Assembly (NCBI GenBank): GCA_029071345.1
Contig: JAIEAO010000009.1
Coordinates: forward strand, 1-38,862
Reading direction: 5' to 3'
DNA from: Muribaculaceae bacterium
GTDB lineage: Bacteria > Bacteroidota > Bacteroidia > Bacteroidales > Muribaculaceae
Length of the DNA: 38,862 nt
Part shown: positions 7,519 through 16,389 of the stretch, piece by piece
Layout: each line of letters begins with the position of its first letter
How positions within the stretch are numbered: position 1 is the stretch's first letter
Notes under the pieces: model-generated
The model's input: the letters and a program-made list of their open reading frames with translations, nothing else
Told to the model about the DNA's origin: nothing
Databases searched by the model: none
Program-made: the position numbers and the translations under genes

Positions 7519-9732
7519 TTATTTCTTTCTTAGGCGCAATGAATTGCCGACCACGCAGAGCGAGGAGAGGGCCATCGCGGCCGAAGCGAACATCGGGGTG
7601 AGCAGGAAGCCTGCCGAATATAAAACGCCGGCGGCGAGCGGAATTCCTATCACATTATATATAAACGCCCAAAACAGGTTTTCGTGTATAATGCGCAGTG
7701 TAGATTTCGAAAGTCTGACCGCTTTGGGCAGTGAACTCAATTTTCCGCCGACGATCGTGAGCTTGGCAACCTCAATGGCAATATCCGATCCGCTACCCAT
7801 CGCTATCGAAACATCTGCAGTAGCCAATGCCGCTGAATCGTTGATGCCGTCGCCGGCCATCGCCACTTTCTTACCCTCTTTCTGCAACTCTTCCACACGC
7901 CTCTGCTTATCGAGCGGCAGCATGCCGGCTGTCACAGCTTTGATACCGGCCAAATTCGCTATGTAGTCTGCGGTCGCCTTTCTATCACCGGTAAGCAACT
8001 CAACTTCAATTCCCATTTTCTGAAGATCTCTGATCGCTTCAACGGCATCCCGACGTAACACATCTTCAACTCTGAATGCCATGATCGGAATGGAATCACG
8101 CTCAACAACGACTATTCCTGCCCCTGCGGCCAATGCGTTTCTTACAGCGTCAGCAATCGTCCCATCTATTGTCAGTAAACTTTCAGAAGGTGCTCCAATG
8201 CTGTATTTATGACCGGCCGCCTCGCAGTGTATACCTACGCCGGGAACATATTCATAAGCCGAAAGCTCCGCGGGTCGGCAGCCGCGTCCGGAAAGGAAAT
8301 CACTGATACCTTTTGCAAGTGGATGGATACTACGCTGTTCCGCAGCAGCCACCACCTCCTCGGCTTTAGAAATATCGGCGCCATCAAATGTATATCCTGT
8401 AACTTTAGGACACCCTTGAGTGAGCGTACCGGTTTTATCGATAAGAAGAGTATCGACCTTGGCAAGCAACTCAAGAGCCTCTGCGTCTTTAATGAGTATT
8501 CCTTTACCGGCTCCGTTGCCGATCGCGACCATTATAGCCATCGGGGTGGCGAGTCCGAGCGCACATGGGCAAGCAATTACGAGCACAGACACAGCACAAA
8601 CCAGTGCTACGGGAAGATACTGAGTGCCTAACGACAGCCATACTATAAAAGTAATCAGGGAAAGGACGATGACTGTCGGCACGAACACCCCCGCCACTTT
8701 GTCCACAATCCGCTGCACAGGTGCTTTAGAGCCTTGCGCCTCCTTGACGGCTGCAATGATGCGCGAGAGCTCCGTATCAGATCCTACTTTATCGGCTATT
8801 ATATCAATACGGCCATCAAGGGCAATCGTGCCCGCTGCAACCGTATCACTCGGGCGTTTCTCCACTCCAATGGGTTCTCCCGTAAGCATACTTTCGTCGA
8901 TTACAGCCTCTCCTTTAGAAACGATTCCGTCAACCGGAATCCTCTCTCCCTGTCTGACACGGATCACGTCACCCTTACTCAACGATGACACCTCTACCGT
9001 CCTGACCGAACCATCTTCATTCACTAAATTTGCTGTCGACGGCTGCAAGCCGATCAGGGCCCGCAACGCCAGACCGGTGGAGTGACGGCTACGGAGTTCC
9101 ATAAGTTTACCTGTCAGTACGAAAGTTATTATCATCGCTGCCCCTTCATAATAAAGGTCGGCGCTGATATCGTGAGAAGTCAGGGTCTCAGGAAATATTG
9201 TATTGAAAAGCGAGAAAAGAAAGCTCACTATCGTAGAGATGGCCACCAGTGAATCCATGTTGGGAGCTTTTGCACCCAACGCCTTGAAGCCACGGCGATA
9301 GAAGCCGGAGCCACACCATAGCATCACAACAAGAGTCACCACCATATATATCCAAGCCTCGCCCGGAAAATGGATATGGCTCATGCAGAGCACCGACATC
9401 GGCACGGTCAGCAGCCACGCCACGAGCGTCTTCCCCTTCATCGAGCGGTATTCCTCCTCTTCGCGCTTTGCCGACTCCTCCACGGCGTCGGCCTCTGATC
9501 CGGCTACAATCATATCATAACCGGCGTTTCTGACCGCTTCGGCTATCTTGTCAGGATCTGTTACCGAAGGGTTCCAGTCAATCGCAACCGAGGAGGCGGC
9601 GAAATTCACCGATGCCGAATCCACACCCTGGCAACCGCTGACTGTCTTTTCGACGGTTCCGGCGCAGACTGCGCACATCATTCCCGTAACCGGGAAAACG
9701 CCATGCTCTATTTTCTTTGACATTTTTGACAT
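7519..9732 (-). CDS. copA: Copper-translocating P1B-type ATPase
   Basis: The enzyme exports Cu(I) across the inner membrane. Numbered from the longest start (base 9753), it has one N-terminal HMA domain with CAVC (27-30) and the metal-site CPC in transmembrane helix 6 (395-397). The phosphorylation motif DKTGTLT starts at Asp439, HP is at 477-478 and GDGINDS at 634-640; all are intact. I place the start at base 9732, where ATG overlaps the rsmF stop as TAATG. Starts at 9753 or 9723 are also possible. The overlap suggests translational coupling to rsmF. The only other copper-related gene nearby is the HMA protein downstream. Confidence 0.94.
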   Translation of the reverse strand: MSKMSKKIEHGVFPVTGMMCAVCAGTVEKTVSGCQGVDSASVNFAASSVAIDWNPSVTDPDKIAEAVRNAGYDMIVAGSEADAVEESAKREEEEYRSMKGKTLVAWLLTVPMSVLCMSHIHFPGEAWIYMVVTLVVMLWCGSGFYRRGFKALGAKAPNMDSLVAISTIVSFLFSLFNTIFPETLTSHDISADLYYEGAAMIITFVLTGKLMELRSRHSTGLALRALIGLQPSTANLVNEDGSVRTVEVSSLSKGDVIRVRQGERIPVDGIVSKGEAVIDESMLTGEPIGVEKRPSDTVAAGTIALDGRIDIIADKVGSDTELSRIIAAVKEAQGSKAPVQRIVDKVAGVFVPTVIVLSLITFIVWLSLGTQYLPVALVCAVSVLVIACPCALGLATPMAIMVAIGNGAGKGILIKDAEALELLAKVDTLLIDKTGTLTQGCPKVTGYTFDGADISKAEEVVAAAEQRSIHPLAKGISDFLSGRGCRPAELSAYEYVPGVGIHCEAAGHKYSIGAPSESLLTIDGTIADAVRNALAAGAGIVVVERDSIPIMAFRVEDVLRRDAVEAIRDLQKMGIEVELLTGDRKATADYIANLAGIKAVTAGMLPLDKQRRVEELQKEGKKVAMAGDGINDSAALATADVSIAMGSGSDIAIEVAKLTIVGGKLSSLPKAVRLSKSTLRIIHENLFWAFIYNVIGIPLAAGVLYSAGFLLTPMFASAAMALSSLCVVGNSLRLRKK

Positions 9733-10988
9733 TATAGAAATTTTATCCTCCATTGCGAGGGGTAAAGATTGTTGGCTCGGTTGCCGATATTCTTCACCAG
9801 ACCCAACGGAAATCCTTTATATTTGATTACCACAAATCCCTTGCCAACCTCGCTGTCAAGACGCAACGCCTCATGGCGCAGATAGGAAAGTGCAGTAGCT
9901 TCGTCAACCTCAACAGAAGGCAATGAGTCGGGATTGTAGTCAGTGGCTAATACTGATTCGCCGGCCGGGATTTCATCACGCCCTTTGGTTACGGTCTGCG
10001 GAATCCCTTCGGCAATTATCCTTGTATGCTTCTTGAGTGTCTTGACAAAAGCGGTCTCAGACAGACCGGCGGCGCGGGGATAATCCCCCTCCTTGCGCAA
10101 TACGGCCGCAAACAATCCCTCTCCCTTAGTCTTGTGAGGCATAAACCGCAAGCAAGGATAGGGCGTATCAATACCTTTCGCTATTCCCCACTCTTCGGGG
10201 AAATCCATATCAACGGCACAAAGACCCTTTTCTTCCACGAGCCAGCGCAGATTCTCCTCGTTCTCCTCACGGTTGAAAGTGCAGGTGGAATAAATCAGGA
10301 AACCTCCGGGTTTGAGTGCTTCGATAGCATCCGAAAGTATCTCGCGCTGCAAGTCTGCGCATTGCCGCTGCAGACCGGTGTTCCACTGCGTCACAGCCAC
10401 CTCCTCCTTGCGCATCATTCCCTCGCCGGAGCAGGGTGCATCAACAGCCACAATGTCAAACTCCTCTTCCAGTTTCGTGAAAGCGGACGTAGGGGAATTG
10501 GTTACGAAGATATTGGGATAACCCCACTTTATAAGATTCTCACGCAGTACATTAGCTCTCGAACCTATAAATTCGTTTGCGACAATGGTCGAGCCCTCCG
10601 GGAGCGCATTAATCAGTGATGTGGTCTTACCGCCCGGTGCTGCACAAAGATCAAGGACACGCAGAGGCGCCCCCGTATCGAATGCCGAAGGAATCACCTT
10701 TTCGGCGATAGTCTCATATATCATCGACGAAGCGTCCTGCACATAGAACACTCCGGCATGCAGCAGCGGATTTAGGGTAAACTTCGGCCGCTCCGGCAGA
10801 TAATAACCGCTGCGACACCATATTACGGGCGACAAGTCGGTATAGCCGGTGATTTCCGGCTCAACACATTTACGGCGGTTGAGCTTGATAGAGACAGCCG
10901 GTGCCTCCTCCATTGCAGAGAAAAAGGCATCTGCCTCCTCTCCCAGCAACTCCTCCATCTGATTCTTGAACTCCTCGGGTAATTTCAT
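9732..10988 (-). CDS. rsmF: RsmF/NSUN-family rRNA (cytosine-C5)-methyltransferase
   Basis: The 418-residue SAM-dependent enzyme is expected to make m5C in 16S rRNA. The SAM-binding motif DLCAAPGGKT is at 113-122. The two cysteines of the NOL1/NOP2/Sun mechanism are Cys186 in DAPCSGEG and Cys236 in STCTF. A C-terminal extension (about 290-418), ending NIGNRANNLYPSQWRIKFL, resembles the RsmF-type RNA-binding tail. It heads the - strand run and its stop codon overlaps the preferred copA start. The target nucleotide is assigned by family only. Confidence 0.92.
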   Translation of the reverse strand: MKLPEEFKNQMEELLGEEADAFFSAMEEAPAVSIKLNRRKCVEPEITGYTDLSPVIWCRSGYYLPERPKFTLNPLLHAGVFYVQDASSMIYETIAEKVIPSAFDTGAPLRVLDLCAAPGGKTTSLINALPEGSTIVANEFIGSRANVLRENLIKWGYPNIFVTNSPTSAFTKLEEEFDIVAVDAPCSGEGMMRKEEVAVTQWNTGLQRQCADLQREILSDAIEALKPGGFLIYSTCTFNREENEENLRWLVEEKGLCAVDMDFPEEWGIAKGIDTPYPCLRFMPHKTKGEGLFAAVLRKEGDYPRAAGLSETAFVKTLKKHTRIIAEGIPQTVTKGRDEIPAGESVLATDYNPDSLPSVEVDEATALSYLRHEALRLDSEVGKGFVVIKYKGFPLGLVKNIGNRANNLYPSQWRIKFL

Positions 10989-11082
10989 ACTTTGCTTGGT
11001 TTTAATAGGGCCTCCCCATTCAAAAAGGTATCTAAATTAATAAATCTCCCTCTAAAATTGCAATAAATTTGTGAATTTTGAG

Positions 11083-11185
11083 TAATTTTGCGGTGAGTCA
11101 AAGTGCCTACGGCAACGAACACCGCCCTTTGGGCGACGTTTTCTCTTTGCTCACTCGCTAATATAGCAAATTTTTGCTATATTTG
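11083..11185 (+). repeat. Structured promoter element, copy b
   Basis: This is the only full copy reading rightward. The far -7 box TAATTTTG is at 11083-11090. The closing helix is GTGAG (11093-11097) with CTCAC (11150-11154), and TTTG at 11146-11149 lies in its 3' side. The middle hairpin is CGCCC/GGGCG rather than CGGCC/GGCCG. The gene-proximal end has an 11-bp inverted repeat (11160-11170 and 11173-11183) overlapping TATATTTG (11178-11185). Confidence 0.8.
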
Positions 11186-11194
11186 CATATCATT

Positions 11195-11944
11195 ATGGCT
11201 TCACTTTATCTTATACCGGTAAATATCAGTGACGCCCCGTTGGAGAATGTGATTCCGACGGGGAACCATGAGGTGGTGCGCAGTATCAAGCATTTTATTG
11301 TGGAGAATACGCGCACGGCCCGGCGTTTTCTGAAGCGATGCGACAAGTCTATCGATATCGACAGCCTGACTTTTCATGAGCTTAACCGTCACACCGATCT
11401 CGCGGAGGTGAGCACATGGCTCCATCCCCTGCGCAAGGGGGAGGATATAGGCGTGATGAGTGAGGCGGGATGCCCGGCAGTGGCCGATCCGGGTGCGTTG
11501 CCGGTGGAAATCGCACAACGGGAAGGTTTCCGCGTAGTGCCGTTGGTGGGTCCGTCGAGCATACTGATGTCTCTGATGGCTTCAGGCTTCAACGGTCAGG
11601 GATTTGCTTTCAACGGTTATCTCCCGATTGATGATAAGGAGAAACTTCGTGCGCTCCGCGACCTTGAAGCTGAATCGCAATCAAAAAACCGCACCGAAAT
11701 CTTTATCGAGACTCCGTATCGCAATAATAAGATGGTGGCTTTCCTGAGCGAGAACCTTCGCCCGGACACATTGCTCTGCGTGGCGTGCGATATCACAGAC
11801 CCCGAAAAAGAGTCTATCGTTACGCTCCCGGCAGCTAAATGGAAAAACCATCGGGAAAACTATGACAAGCGTCCGGCGATTTTCCTGATCTACCGGGGCA
11901 ACCAGACAGAACAGAGGAAAGGAGGTAAACGGAATGTGCGCTAA
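11195..11944 (+). CDS. RsmI-like SAM-dependent methyltransferase (TP-methylase family)
   Basis: The protein (249 residues from this ATG) belongs to the tetrapyrrole/diphthine methylase fold. It starts MASLYLIPVNISDAPLENVIP. The core features are an IVENTRTARRFLKR segment, GVMSEAGCPAVADPGA and PLVGPSSILMSLMASG, and IETPYRNN. It resembles the second, non-canonical RsmI paralogue of Bacteroidetes rather than the one that methylates 16S C1402, so I give no symbol and the substrate is uncertain. The TTG-initiated extension to 11174 lies within promoter sequence and is rejected. The -7 box ends 9 bp before ATG, so the mRNA should have almost no leader. It overlaps the next gene by 11 bp. Confidence 0.85.
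   Translation: MASLYLIPVNISDAPLENVIPTGNHEVVRSIKHFIVENTRTARRFLKRCDKSIDIDSLTFHELNRHTDLAEVSTWLHPLRKGEDIGVMSEAGCPAVADPGALPVEIAQREGFRVVPLVGPSSILMSLMASGFNGQGFAFNGYLPIDDKEKLRALRDLEAESQSKNRTEIFIETPYRNNKMVAFLSENLRPDTLLCVACDITDPEKESIVTLPAAKWKNHRENYDKRPAIFLIYRGNQTEQRKGGKRNVR
11918..11926 (+). promoter_or_regulatory. Unusually strong Shine-Dalgarno site
   Basis: AAAGGAGGT lies 7 nt before the ATG at 11934, inside the end of the upstream coding sequence. Bacteroidetes genes rarely use such sites, and I saw no comparable one before other genes here. It supports the start of the MBL gene and suggests internal initiation within the two-gene mRNA. Confidence 0.7.
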
Positions 11945-12950
11945 AAAGATACGTTTCGACAACCACCCTCAGCTCCCTTTCGAGGAATGGGAGTGGGATA
12001 TGCCCGGTTACGACTCAACGGGAGAAAGACGAAATCAGCCCCAACGGGAATATTCGGATCTGGAGTTGACTGCGGAAGATAATGTGGCGGAAGAACGCGA
12101 CAGCCGAAACATATATTACATCTCGATGGGATCGGGGTCAAGCGGAAACTGCTGCTATATCGGCACAAAGCGTGGCGGAGTGCTGATAGATGCCGGAGTA
12201 AAGACCGAGGAGATCGTGAAGATGTTATCTTCGAATGGCATTCATATCGGGGCTGTCAAGGCTCTGCTACTCACGCACGACCACTCCGACCATGTGCGCT
12301 ATGCCTATAATGTGCTTCGCAATTACAAGCACATCCGCCTCTTCTGCACTAACCGCGTGCTCAACGGCATCCTGCGCCGTCACAGCATTTCCAAGCGTAT
12401 CAAGGAATATCATCATCCTATATTCAAGGAAATTCCATTCAGGATCTGCGATTTTGAAATTACGGCTTTTGAGGTGCCCCACGATGGCACTGACAACATG
12501 GGGTTCTCGTTAGAGTTCGACGACCGCAGGTTTGTACTGGCCACAGACCTCGGGGCTGTGACCGACAGGGCCCGATATTACATGAGCCGCGCCAATTATC
12601 TTGTGATAGAAGCCAACTACGATCTGCAGATGCTCAAGTTCGGTCGTTATCCCGAATATCTGAAAGCACGCATCCAGACAGAAAACGGCCACATGGATAA
12701 CGAGGCCACCGGTGAATTCCTCAAGCAGATAATCAATCCCAATCTGCAATACATCTTCCTCTGCCATCTTTCGCAGGATAACAACACGCCGGCAAAGGCT
12801 CTCCACGCAGTGCGCACCGCTCTGGAAAGCGTCGGAAAAGTCGTGGGTAATGCCGAGGAAACGATATCCGACAGAAAAGCGGATGTTCAGCTCATGGCAT
12901 TGCCGAGATTCGACGCCACACGCAGATTCGTGTTCCGCCCCCTAATCTAA
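11934..12950 (+). CDS. MBL-fold metallo-hydrolase, YycJ/WalJ-like
   Basis: The 338-residue protein has the metallo-beta-lactamase fold. The metal-binding THDHSDH is at 114-120. ISMGSGSSGNCCYIGTKRGGVLIDAG (63-88) is the typical YycJ N-terminal strand pair, and later VPHDGTDNMGF, LATDLGA and LCHLSQDNN supply further ligands. The catalytic domain starts near residue 58. The preceding acidic, charged segment (FDNHPQLPFEEWEWDMPGYD and on) is an N-terminal extension beyond the usual length of about 260. YycJ proteins are linked to DNA or cell-wall-related nuclease activity, but the function is not established here. It overlaps the methylase gene by 11 bp. Confidence 0.87.
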   Translation: MCAKKIRFDNHPQLPFEEWEWDMPGYDSTGERRNQPQREYSDLELTAEDNVAEERDSRNIYYISMGSGSSGNCCYIGTKRGGVLIDAGVKTEEIVKMLSSNGIHIGAVKALLLTHDHSDHVRYAYNVLRNYKHIRLFCTNRVLNGILRRHSISKRIKEYHHPIFKEIPFRICDFEITAFEVPHDGTDNMGFSLEFDDRRFVLATDLGAVTDRARYYMSRANYLVIEANYDLQMLKFGRYPEYLKARIQTENGHMDNEATGEFLKQIINPNLQYIFLCHLSQDNNTPAKALHAVRTALESVGKVVGNAEETISDRKADVQLMALPRFDATRRFVFRPLI

Positions 12951-13047
12951 GCAATTAATGATTAATAATTATATCAGAGCATTTGAATTTAATCGGTTTC
13001 GATACGTTTTTGAGTGCCCGATGTAATAATTTAGTAATCAACCGGTT

Positions 13048-13626
13048 TCAGGGATCCGGCGGAAGTTTCGTAGCGATAATACTCATCAGCGGACCTTCAA
13101 GCCCATTGGCTGCCACTGCCGAGCGGGTTTCGATACGGAGGTAGCCTCCATCGAGGTCATAGACTACGAGCGATGTGTCGTCGTCATCATCAAACTCCGT
13201 AGTCTCCACAATGTTTGTGTCGGAAAGATTGAGACTTCCTGCGATATAGGTTTCGAGATAGTCAGGAAGCAGATCGCCGAGATAGATATTGCGGATTACG
13301 GCGCTTGTAGGCGAAATCACATCTACAATCCAAGCTCCGGGCGTGCCTTGAATGTCGGTATAGAGGGGTCGCCCCTCTCCGTCGGTAAGCACTCCCTCGA
13401 AATTATAATCAAGCGTATCGAGAGGTTCCCCCACCCGAATTGCATCAGTGATGCTTCGCAATGTCATGGCGATGTCATTGTCGGCATGGTAATCTTCCAC
13501 ACTCTTGAGCATCGTATCGGACGGTTCGTCACTTTTATGAGAACCGCCGCAGGATGTAAATATCAATAAAAAGCAAATGATTCCGGCAGTTTCTGACCGG
13601 AGTATTAAGCTGATAAGATTTCTCAT
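13048..13626 (-). CDS. Predicted lipoprotein of unknown function
   Basis: The 192-residue protein has an N-terminal hydrophobic segment and lipobox LIFTSCGGS with acylated Cys26, so it is expected to be membrane-anchored. The mature part is acidic (SDEPSDTMLKSVEDYHADNDIAM; EFDDDDDTS at about 142-150) and predicted globular. I recognise no domain. It lies downstream of recO on the same strand but behind the structured element and a candidate small RNA, so it probably has its own promoter. Convergent with the MBL gene; the 97-bp spacer shows no clear terminator. Confidence 0.8.
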   Translation of the reverse strand: MRNLISLILRSETAGIICFLLIFTSCGGSHKSDEPSDTMLKSVEDYHADNDIAMTLRSITDAIRVGEPLDTLDYNFEGVLTDGEGRPLYTDIQGTPGAWIVDVISPTSAVIRNIYLGDLLPDYLETYIAGSLNLSDTNIVETTEFDDDDDTSLVVYDLDGGYLRIETRSAVAANGLEGPLMSIIATKLPPDP

Positions 13627-13673
13627 TACTTTCGAACAACAAAAGCATTACCCTTGAATAACAAAAGCGGCTG

Positions 13674-13794
13674 CAAATATAGCAAAAATTGATGGAATAG
13701 CCAATTTTTGCTATATTCGCGTGTCGGCAAAGAGCGGACGTCGGCCAAAGGCCGGTGCGTGGTGCCGAAGACACTTTGACCGACCGCAAATATA
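13674..13794 (-). repeat. Structured promoter element, copy c
   Basis: Closing helix GTCGG (13723-13727) with CCGAC (13780-13784), continued by CAAAG/CTTTG across a one-base bulge. The far -7 box is TATATTTG (13787-13794, - strand). The gene-proximal end is a perfect 16-bp inverted repeat (13676-13691 and 13702-13717) overlapping TATATTTG (13674-13681). The lipoprotein start is about 48 bp beyond. Confidence 0.8.
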
Positions 13795-13852
13795 ACGGAA
13801 AAACCTAAAGAACAAGACTTCCTATCCCTAAAACACTGAACATCATAAAATT

Positions 13853-13929
13853 AAAAAAGATTAATTGTCTCGCGACAACTAATCCTCTAACCTTAAATCT
13901 AATACCATGAAAAACACGGTGCAAAGATA
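13853..13929 (-). ncRNA. Candidate small RNA or attenuator, copy 1
   Basis: On the - strand a -7 box TATCTTTG (13922-13929) is followed by a possible small hairpin ACCGTG/CATGGT. A terminator follows with an 11-bp stem GATTAGTTGTC/GACAATTAATC, GCGA tetraloop and six T residues (13853-13884). The stem contains a G-U pair that would be A-C on the other strand, so the - strand is the transcribed one. The product would be about 65 nt. Its core is shared with 14869-14951. Confidence 0.6.
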
Positions 13930-13996
13930 ATACAAAATATTCTTACAAAAAAGTATTTAAAAAGAATTTTTCATACCTTTGTGATATTTTAACAAA

Positions 13997-14725
13997 TCAG
14001 CTGAAAAGTTCAGACAGAATATCAGGAGACTTGAGCGAAGACAGACCGGGGAAATGAATGGCATAATAACGGAGTATGCGGTCAAGGAGCAAACGCCTTT
14101 CCGACCCCCGGAATCTGAACGCCGCGAGATTAAAAATCGAGATTCTGGAAAGTTTCATCAGCACCGCCGTTTCCGCCGAAGTGAGTATATCGCGGTGCAT
14201 CGCGCTGCCGGCGATGAGGTTTCCGGCACGCATATCAAACCTGTCACCCGGTTCATAGCCTGAGAGATCGGGGGTTATGCCGGAGATATCAAGAAAGCGG
14301 ATAAGAAACCAGATATGGAAATTAGCCACACCGTCGGCGAGATTATCGAGCGCTCGAATGGAGGCTATGATGAAATCCCAGGCCGTCGGCTCCGGAGATG
14401 CCTCGCGGAAATATCTGTTGAGAAATTCCGACAAAAAGATCGTCAGTGACGATTTGACAGGATTAAAATAGATATCATGCCAGATTTCCACAGGCGTTAT
14501 CGCGCCGAGATTATGAAGTTCGCGGTTCTGACGTATACTAACCTGCGTCTCTATAACAGACAGGGGCAAAAGGCGGGCATTGCGCATCCGCCCCTGCTTG
14601 CTTGTTCCCACCGGCGAAAGGAAGGCCATACGGCCGCGCGAACGTGTGAAGAGTGTGACCACGTTGTGGCGGTCGTTATGCTTAACCGTGTCGATCACTA
14701 TACCTTCGATTCTCTCTATAGCCAT
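13997..14725 (-). CDS. recO: DNA repair protein RecO
   Basis: RecO acts with RecR and RecA in gap repair, annealing ssDNA and displacing SSB. The protein (242 residues from the preferred ATG) begins MAIERIEGIVIDTVKHNDRHNVVTLFTRSRGRMAFLSPVG, the N-terminal OB fold of the family. A helical middle and C-terminal region lacks an obvious zinc-binding cysteine cluster, as in many RecO proteins. A longer start at 14755 would add ten residues (MSQPRINFQL) not expected for the family. Candidate small RNAs lie on both sides of it, on the same strand. Confidence 0.88.
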   Translation of the reverse strand: MAIERIEGIVIDTVKHNDRHNVVTLFTRSRGRMAFLSPVGTSKQGRMRNARLLPLSVIETQVSIRQNRELHNLGAITPVEIWHDIYFNPVKSSLTIFLSEFLNRYFREASPEPTAWDFIIASIRALDNLADGVANFHIWFLIRFLDISGITPDLSGYEPGDRFDMRAGNLIAGSAMHRDILTSAETAVLMKLSRISIFNLAAFRFRGSERRLLLDRILRYYAIHFPGLSSLKSPDILSELFS

Positions 14726-14868
14726 GAGTTGGAAATTTATGCGCGGCTGAGACAAATAAAAATGAGCCGATTATTTGGGCCGACGCAATTATTTGTTTAA
14801 TTTTACTCCGGATATCAACACAACGGATTGATTCCGCAGTAGCGAATTCTTATTTATGATGGATAAAT

Positions 14869-14951
14869 AAAAAAGTCTACCTCTTTTCACAAAGAAATAG
14901 ACCGAAACCTTAATCTTAATTTAATACTATGAAAAACACACCGCAAAGATA
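14869..14951 (-). ncRNA. Candidate small RNA or attenuator, copy 2, upstream of recO
   Basis: On the - strand TATCTTTG (14944-14951) is followed by the same T-rich core as copy 1. A terminator follows with a 12-bp stem GTCTATTTCTTT/AAAGAGGTAGAC, GTGA tetraloop and six T residues (14869-14902). Two U-G pairs fit only the - strand. It lies about 145 bp ahead of the recO start, so it could be an attenuated leader or a free RNA of about 70 nt. The remaining spacer to 15068 shows no ORF. Confidence 0.6.
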
Positions 14952-15068
14952 TAAAATTATTTATAAACGGGGGATAATATCGCATCCCTAATTTATAAAA
15001 TTAACATAAATTAATAATTGATTTGTTATTTTTCCTCTTCCGGGGATGCATAACGGAGATATACCGGT

Positions 15069-16388
15069 ATGGAAAGGCTTTATCAGTATCTGTGGAAACA
15101 TAAGATGTTCGGCAGGGAGTTTCACCTGAGCAGCGGCGAACGTCTGGAGATTCTGCGCCCCGGTGTGCTCAACACCGATGCGGGTCCTGACTTCTCGAAC
15201 GCGCGCGTAAGGATGGGTGAAACTGAATGGACCGGCAATATCGAGATACATTGTAAGGCTTCTGACTGGATGCGACATGGTCATGACCGTGACCGCGCAT
15301 ACGACTCGGTGATATTGCATGTGGTGGCCTGCGGTGACCGTGAGATCACCCGCACCGACGGAAGCGTAATCCCTCAGGTGGAGATAGCTTTCCCCGATAG
15401 CTTTTATGCTCTATACGAATCTCTGAGCGAGAACATCCGCGCCGTCAGATGCGAACGTGAGCTCGTCCGAATCCCCGATCTTATTAAAGAGGATTGGTTG
15501 GAAACGCTTGGCGTGGAGAGAATGCACACTAAAGCAGAACGAATACTCGGGGAACTCCGTAATTTGGGAGGCGACTGGGAACGCACATGCTTCGTGACAT
15601 TCGCCCGCGCATTGGGATTCGGTCTCAACAGTGAACCGTTTGAGATTCTGGCGCGTTCCATACCGATGGGATACCTTCACCGCCATGCCGACAATATGCT
15701 GCAACTTGAGGCATTGCTGTTCGGACAGGCCGGGATGCTCGACACATCGGTGCATATCTTCGATGAGTATTATCAGAAGCTATGCAGGGAGTATTTCTTC
15801 CTTGCCCGCAAATACGGATTGAGGCCGATGCGCCCGGAGATGTGGAAATATTCCAAGACACGTCCGCAGAATTTCCCTCACCGCCGTATAGCTTTGCTTG
15901 CCAGGACACTTGAAGGGGGATTCTCGATGCTCTCAAGAATATTGGCACTGAGCGACAACCCCGATGAGTTACGCGCCATCTTCGGCTGGGAGCTGGGGGG
16001 CTATTGGCTGACGCATTCCGATTTCGACCGTGAAGCCGTCATGGATGCCAAGGCATTGGGAGCATCGAGTGTGGACCTGCTGATGATAAATCTTGTGGTT
16101 CCGCTGCTTTACGCACATGCCATGTCGCACGGCGATCCCGACAAAGGAGAGAAGGCGATGGATATGTGGCGCAAACTCCCTCCGGAATATAACACATATA
16201 TCCGCCAATGGAAGCACGCCGGGATGGAATGTCATGATGCCATGCGGAGTCAGGCTCTGCTACAGCTTCGCAAGGAATATTGCGATTCCAACCGATGTCT
16301 CGATTGCCGCCTGGGCCATTGGTTGCTTCGCGACAACGTAAAGCCTCAAAACAAGGATTATTGGAAAAAATTAGCTAATTTTGCATAA
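15069..16388 (+). CDS. DUF2851 family protein
   Basis: The 439-residue protein matches DUF2851, a Bacteroidetes-typical family of unknown function. Characteristic segments are MERLYQYLWKHKMFG, LRPGVLNTDAGPDFSNARVRMG and WTGNIEIHCKASDWMRHGHDRDRAYDSVILHVV. The invariant histidines and acidic residues there look nuclease-like, but this is only an impression. The C-terminus has a cysteine cluster (Cys405, Cys410, Cys413) that could bind metal. No signal peptide is visible. It is one base from the next gene and is likely cotranscribed with it. Confidence 0.88.
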   Translation: MERLYQYLWKHKMFGREFHLSSGERLEILRPGVLNTDAGPDFSNARVRMGETEWTGNIEIHCKASDWMRHGHDRDRAYDSVILHVVACGDREITRTDGSVIPQVEIAFPDSFYALYESLSENIRAVRCERELVRIPDLIKEDWLETLGVERMHTKAERILGELRNLGGDWERTCFVTFARALGFGLNSEPFEILARSIPMGYLHRHADNMLQLEALLFGQAGMLDTSVHIFDEYYQKLCREYFFLARKYGLRPMRPEMWKYSKTRPQNFPHRRIALLARTLEGGFSMLSRILALSDNPDELRAIFGWELGGYWLTHSDFDREAVMDAKALGASSVDLLMINLVVPLLYAHAMSHGDPDKGEKAMDMWRKLPPEYNTYIRQWKHAGMECHDAMRSQALLQLRKEYCDSNRCLDCRLGHWLLRDNVKPQNKDYWKKLANFA

Positions 16389-16389
16389 T

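Noticed and set aside
11160-11183. Invertible promoter
   Set aside because: The arms are separated by only 2 bp, so inversion would change nothing; the palindromes at 13676 and 30677 have similarly short loops.
14930-14992. Leader peptide starting ATGAAAAACACACCG
   Set aside because: The related copy at 13907 stops after seven codons, and the G-U evidence puts the transcript on the other strand.
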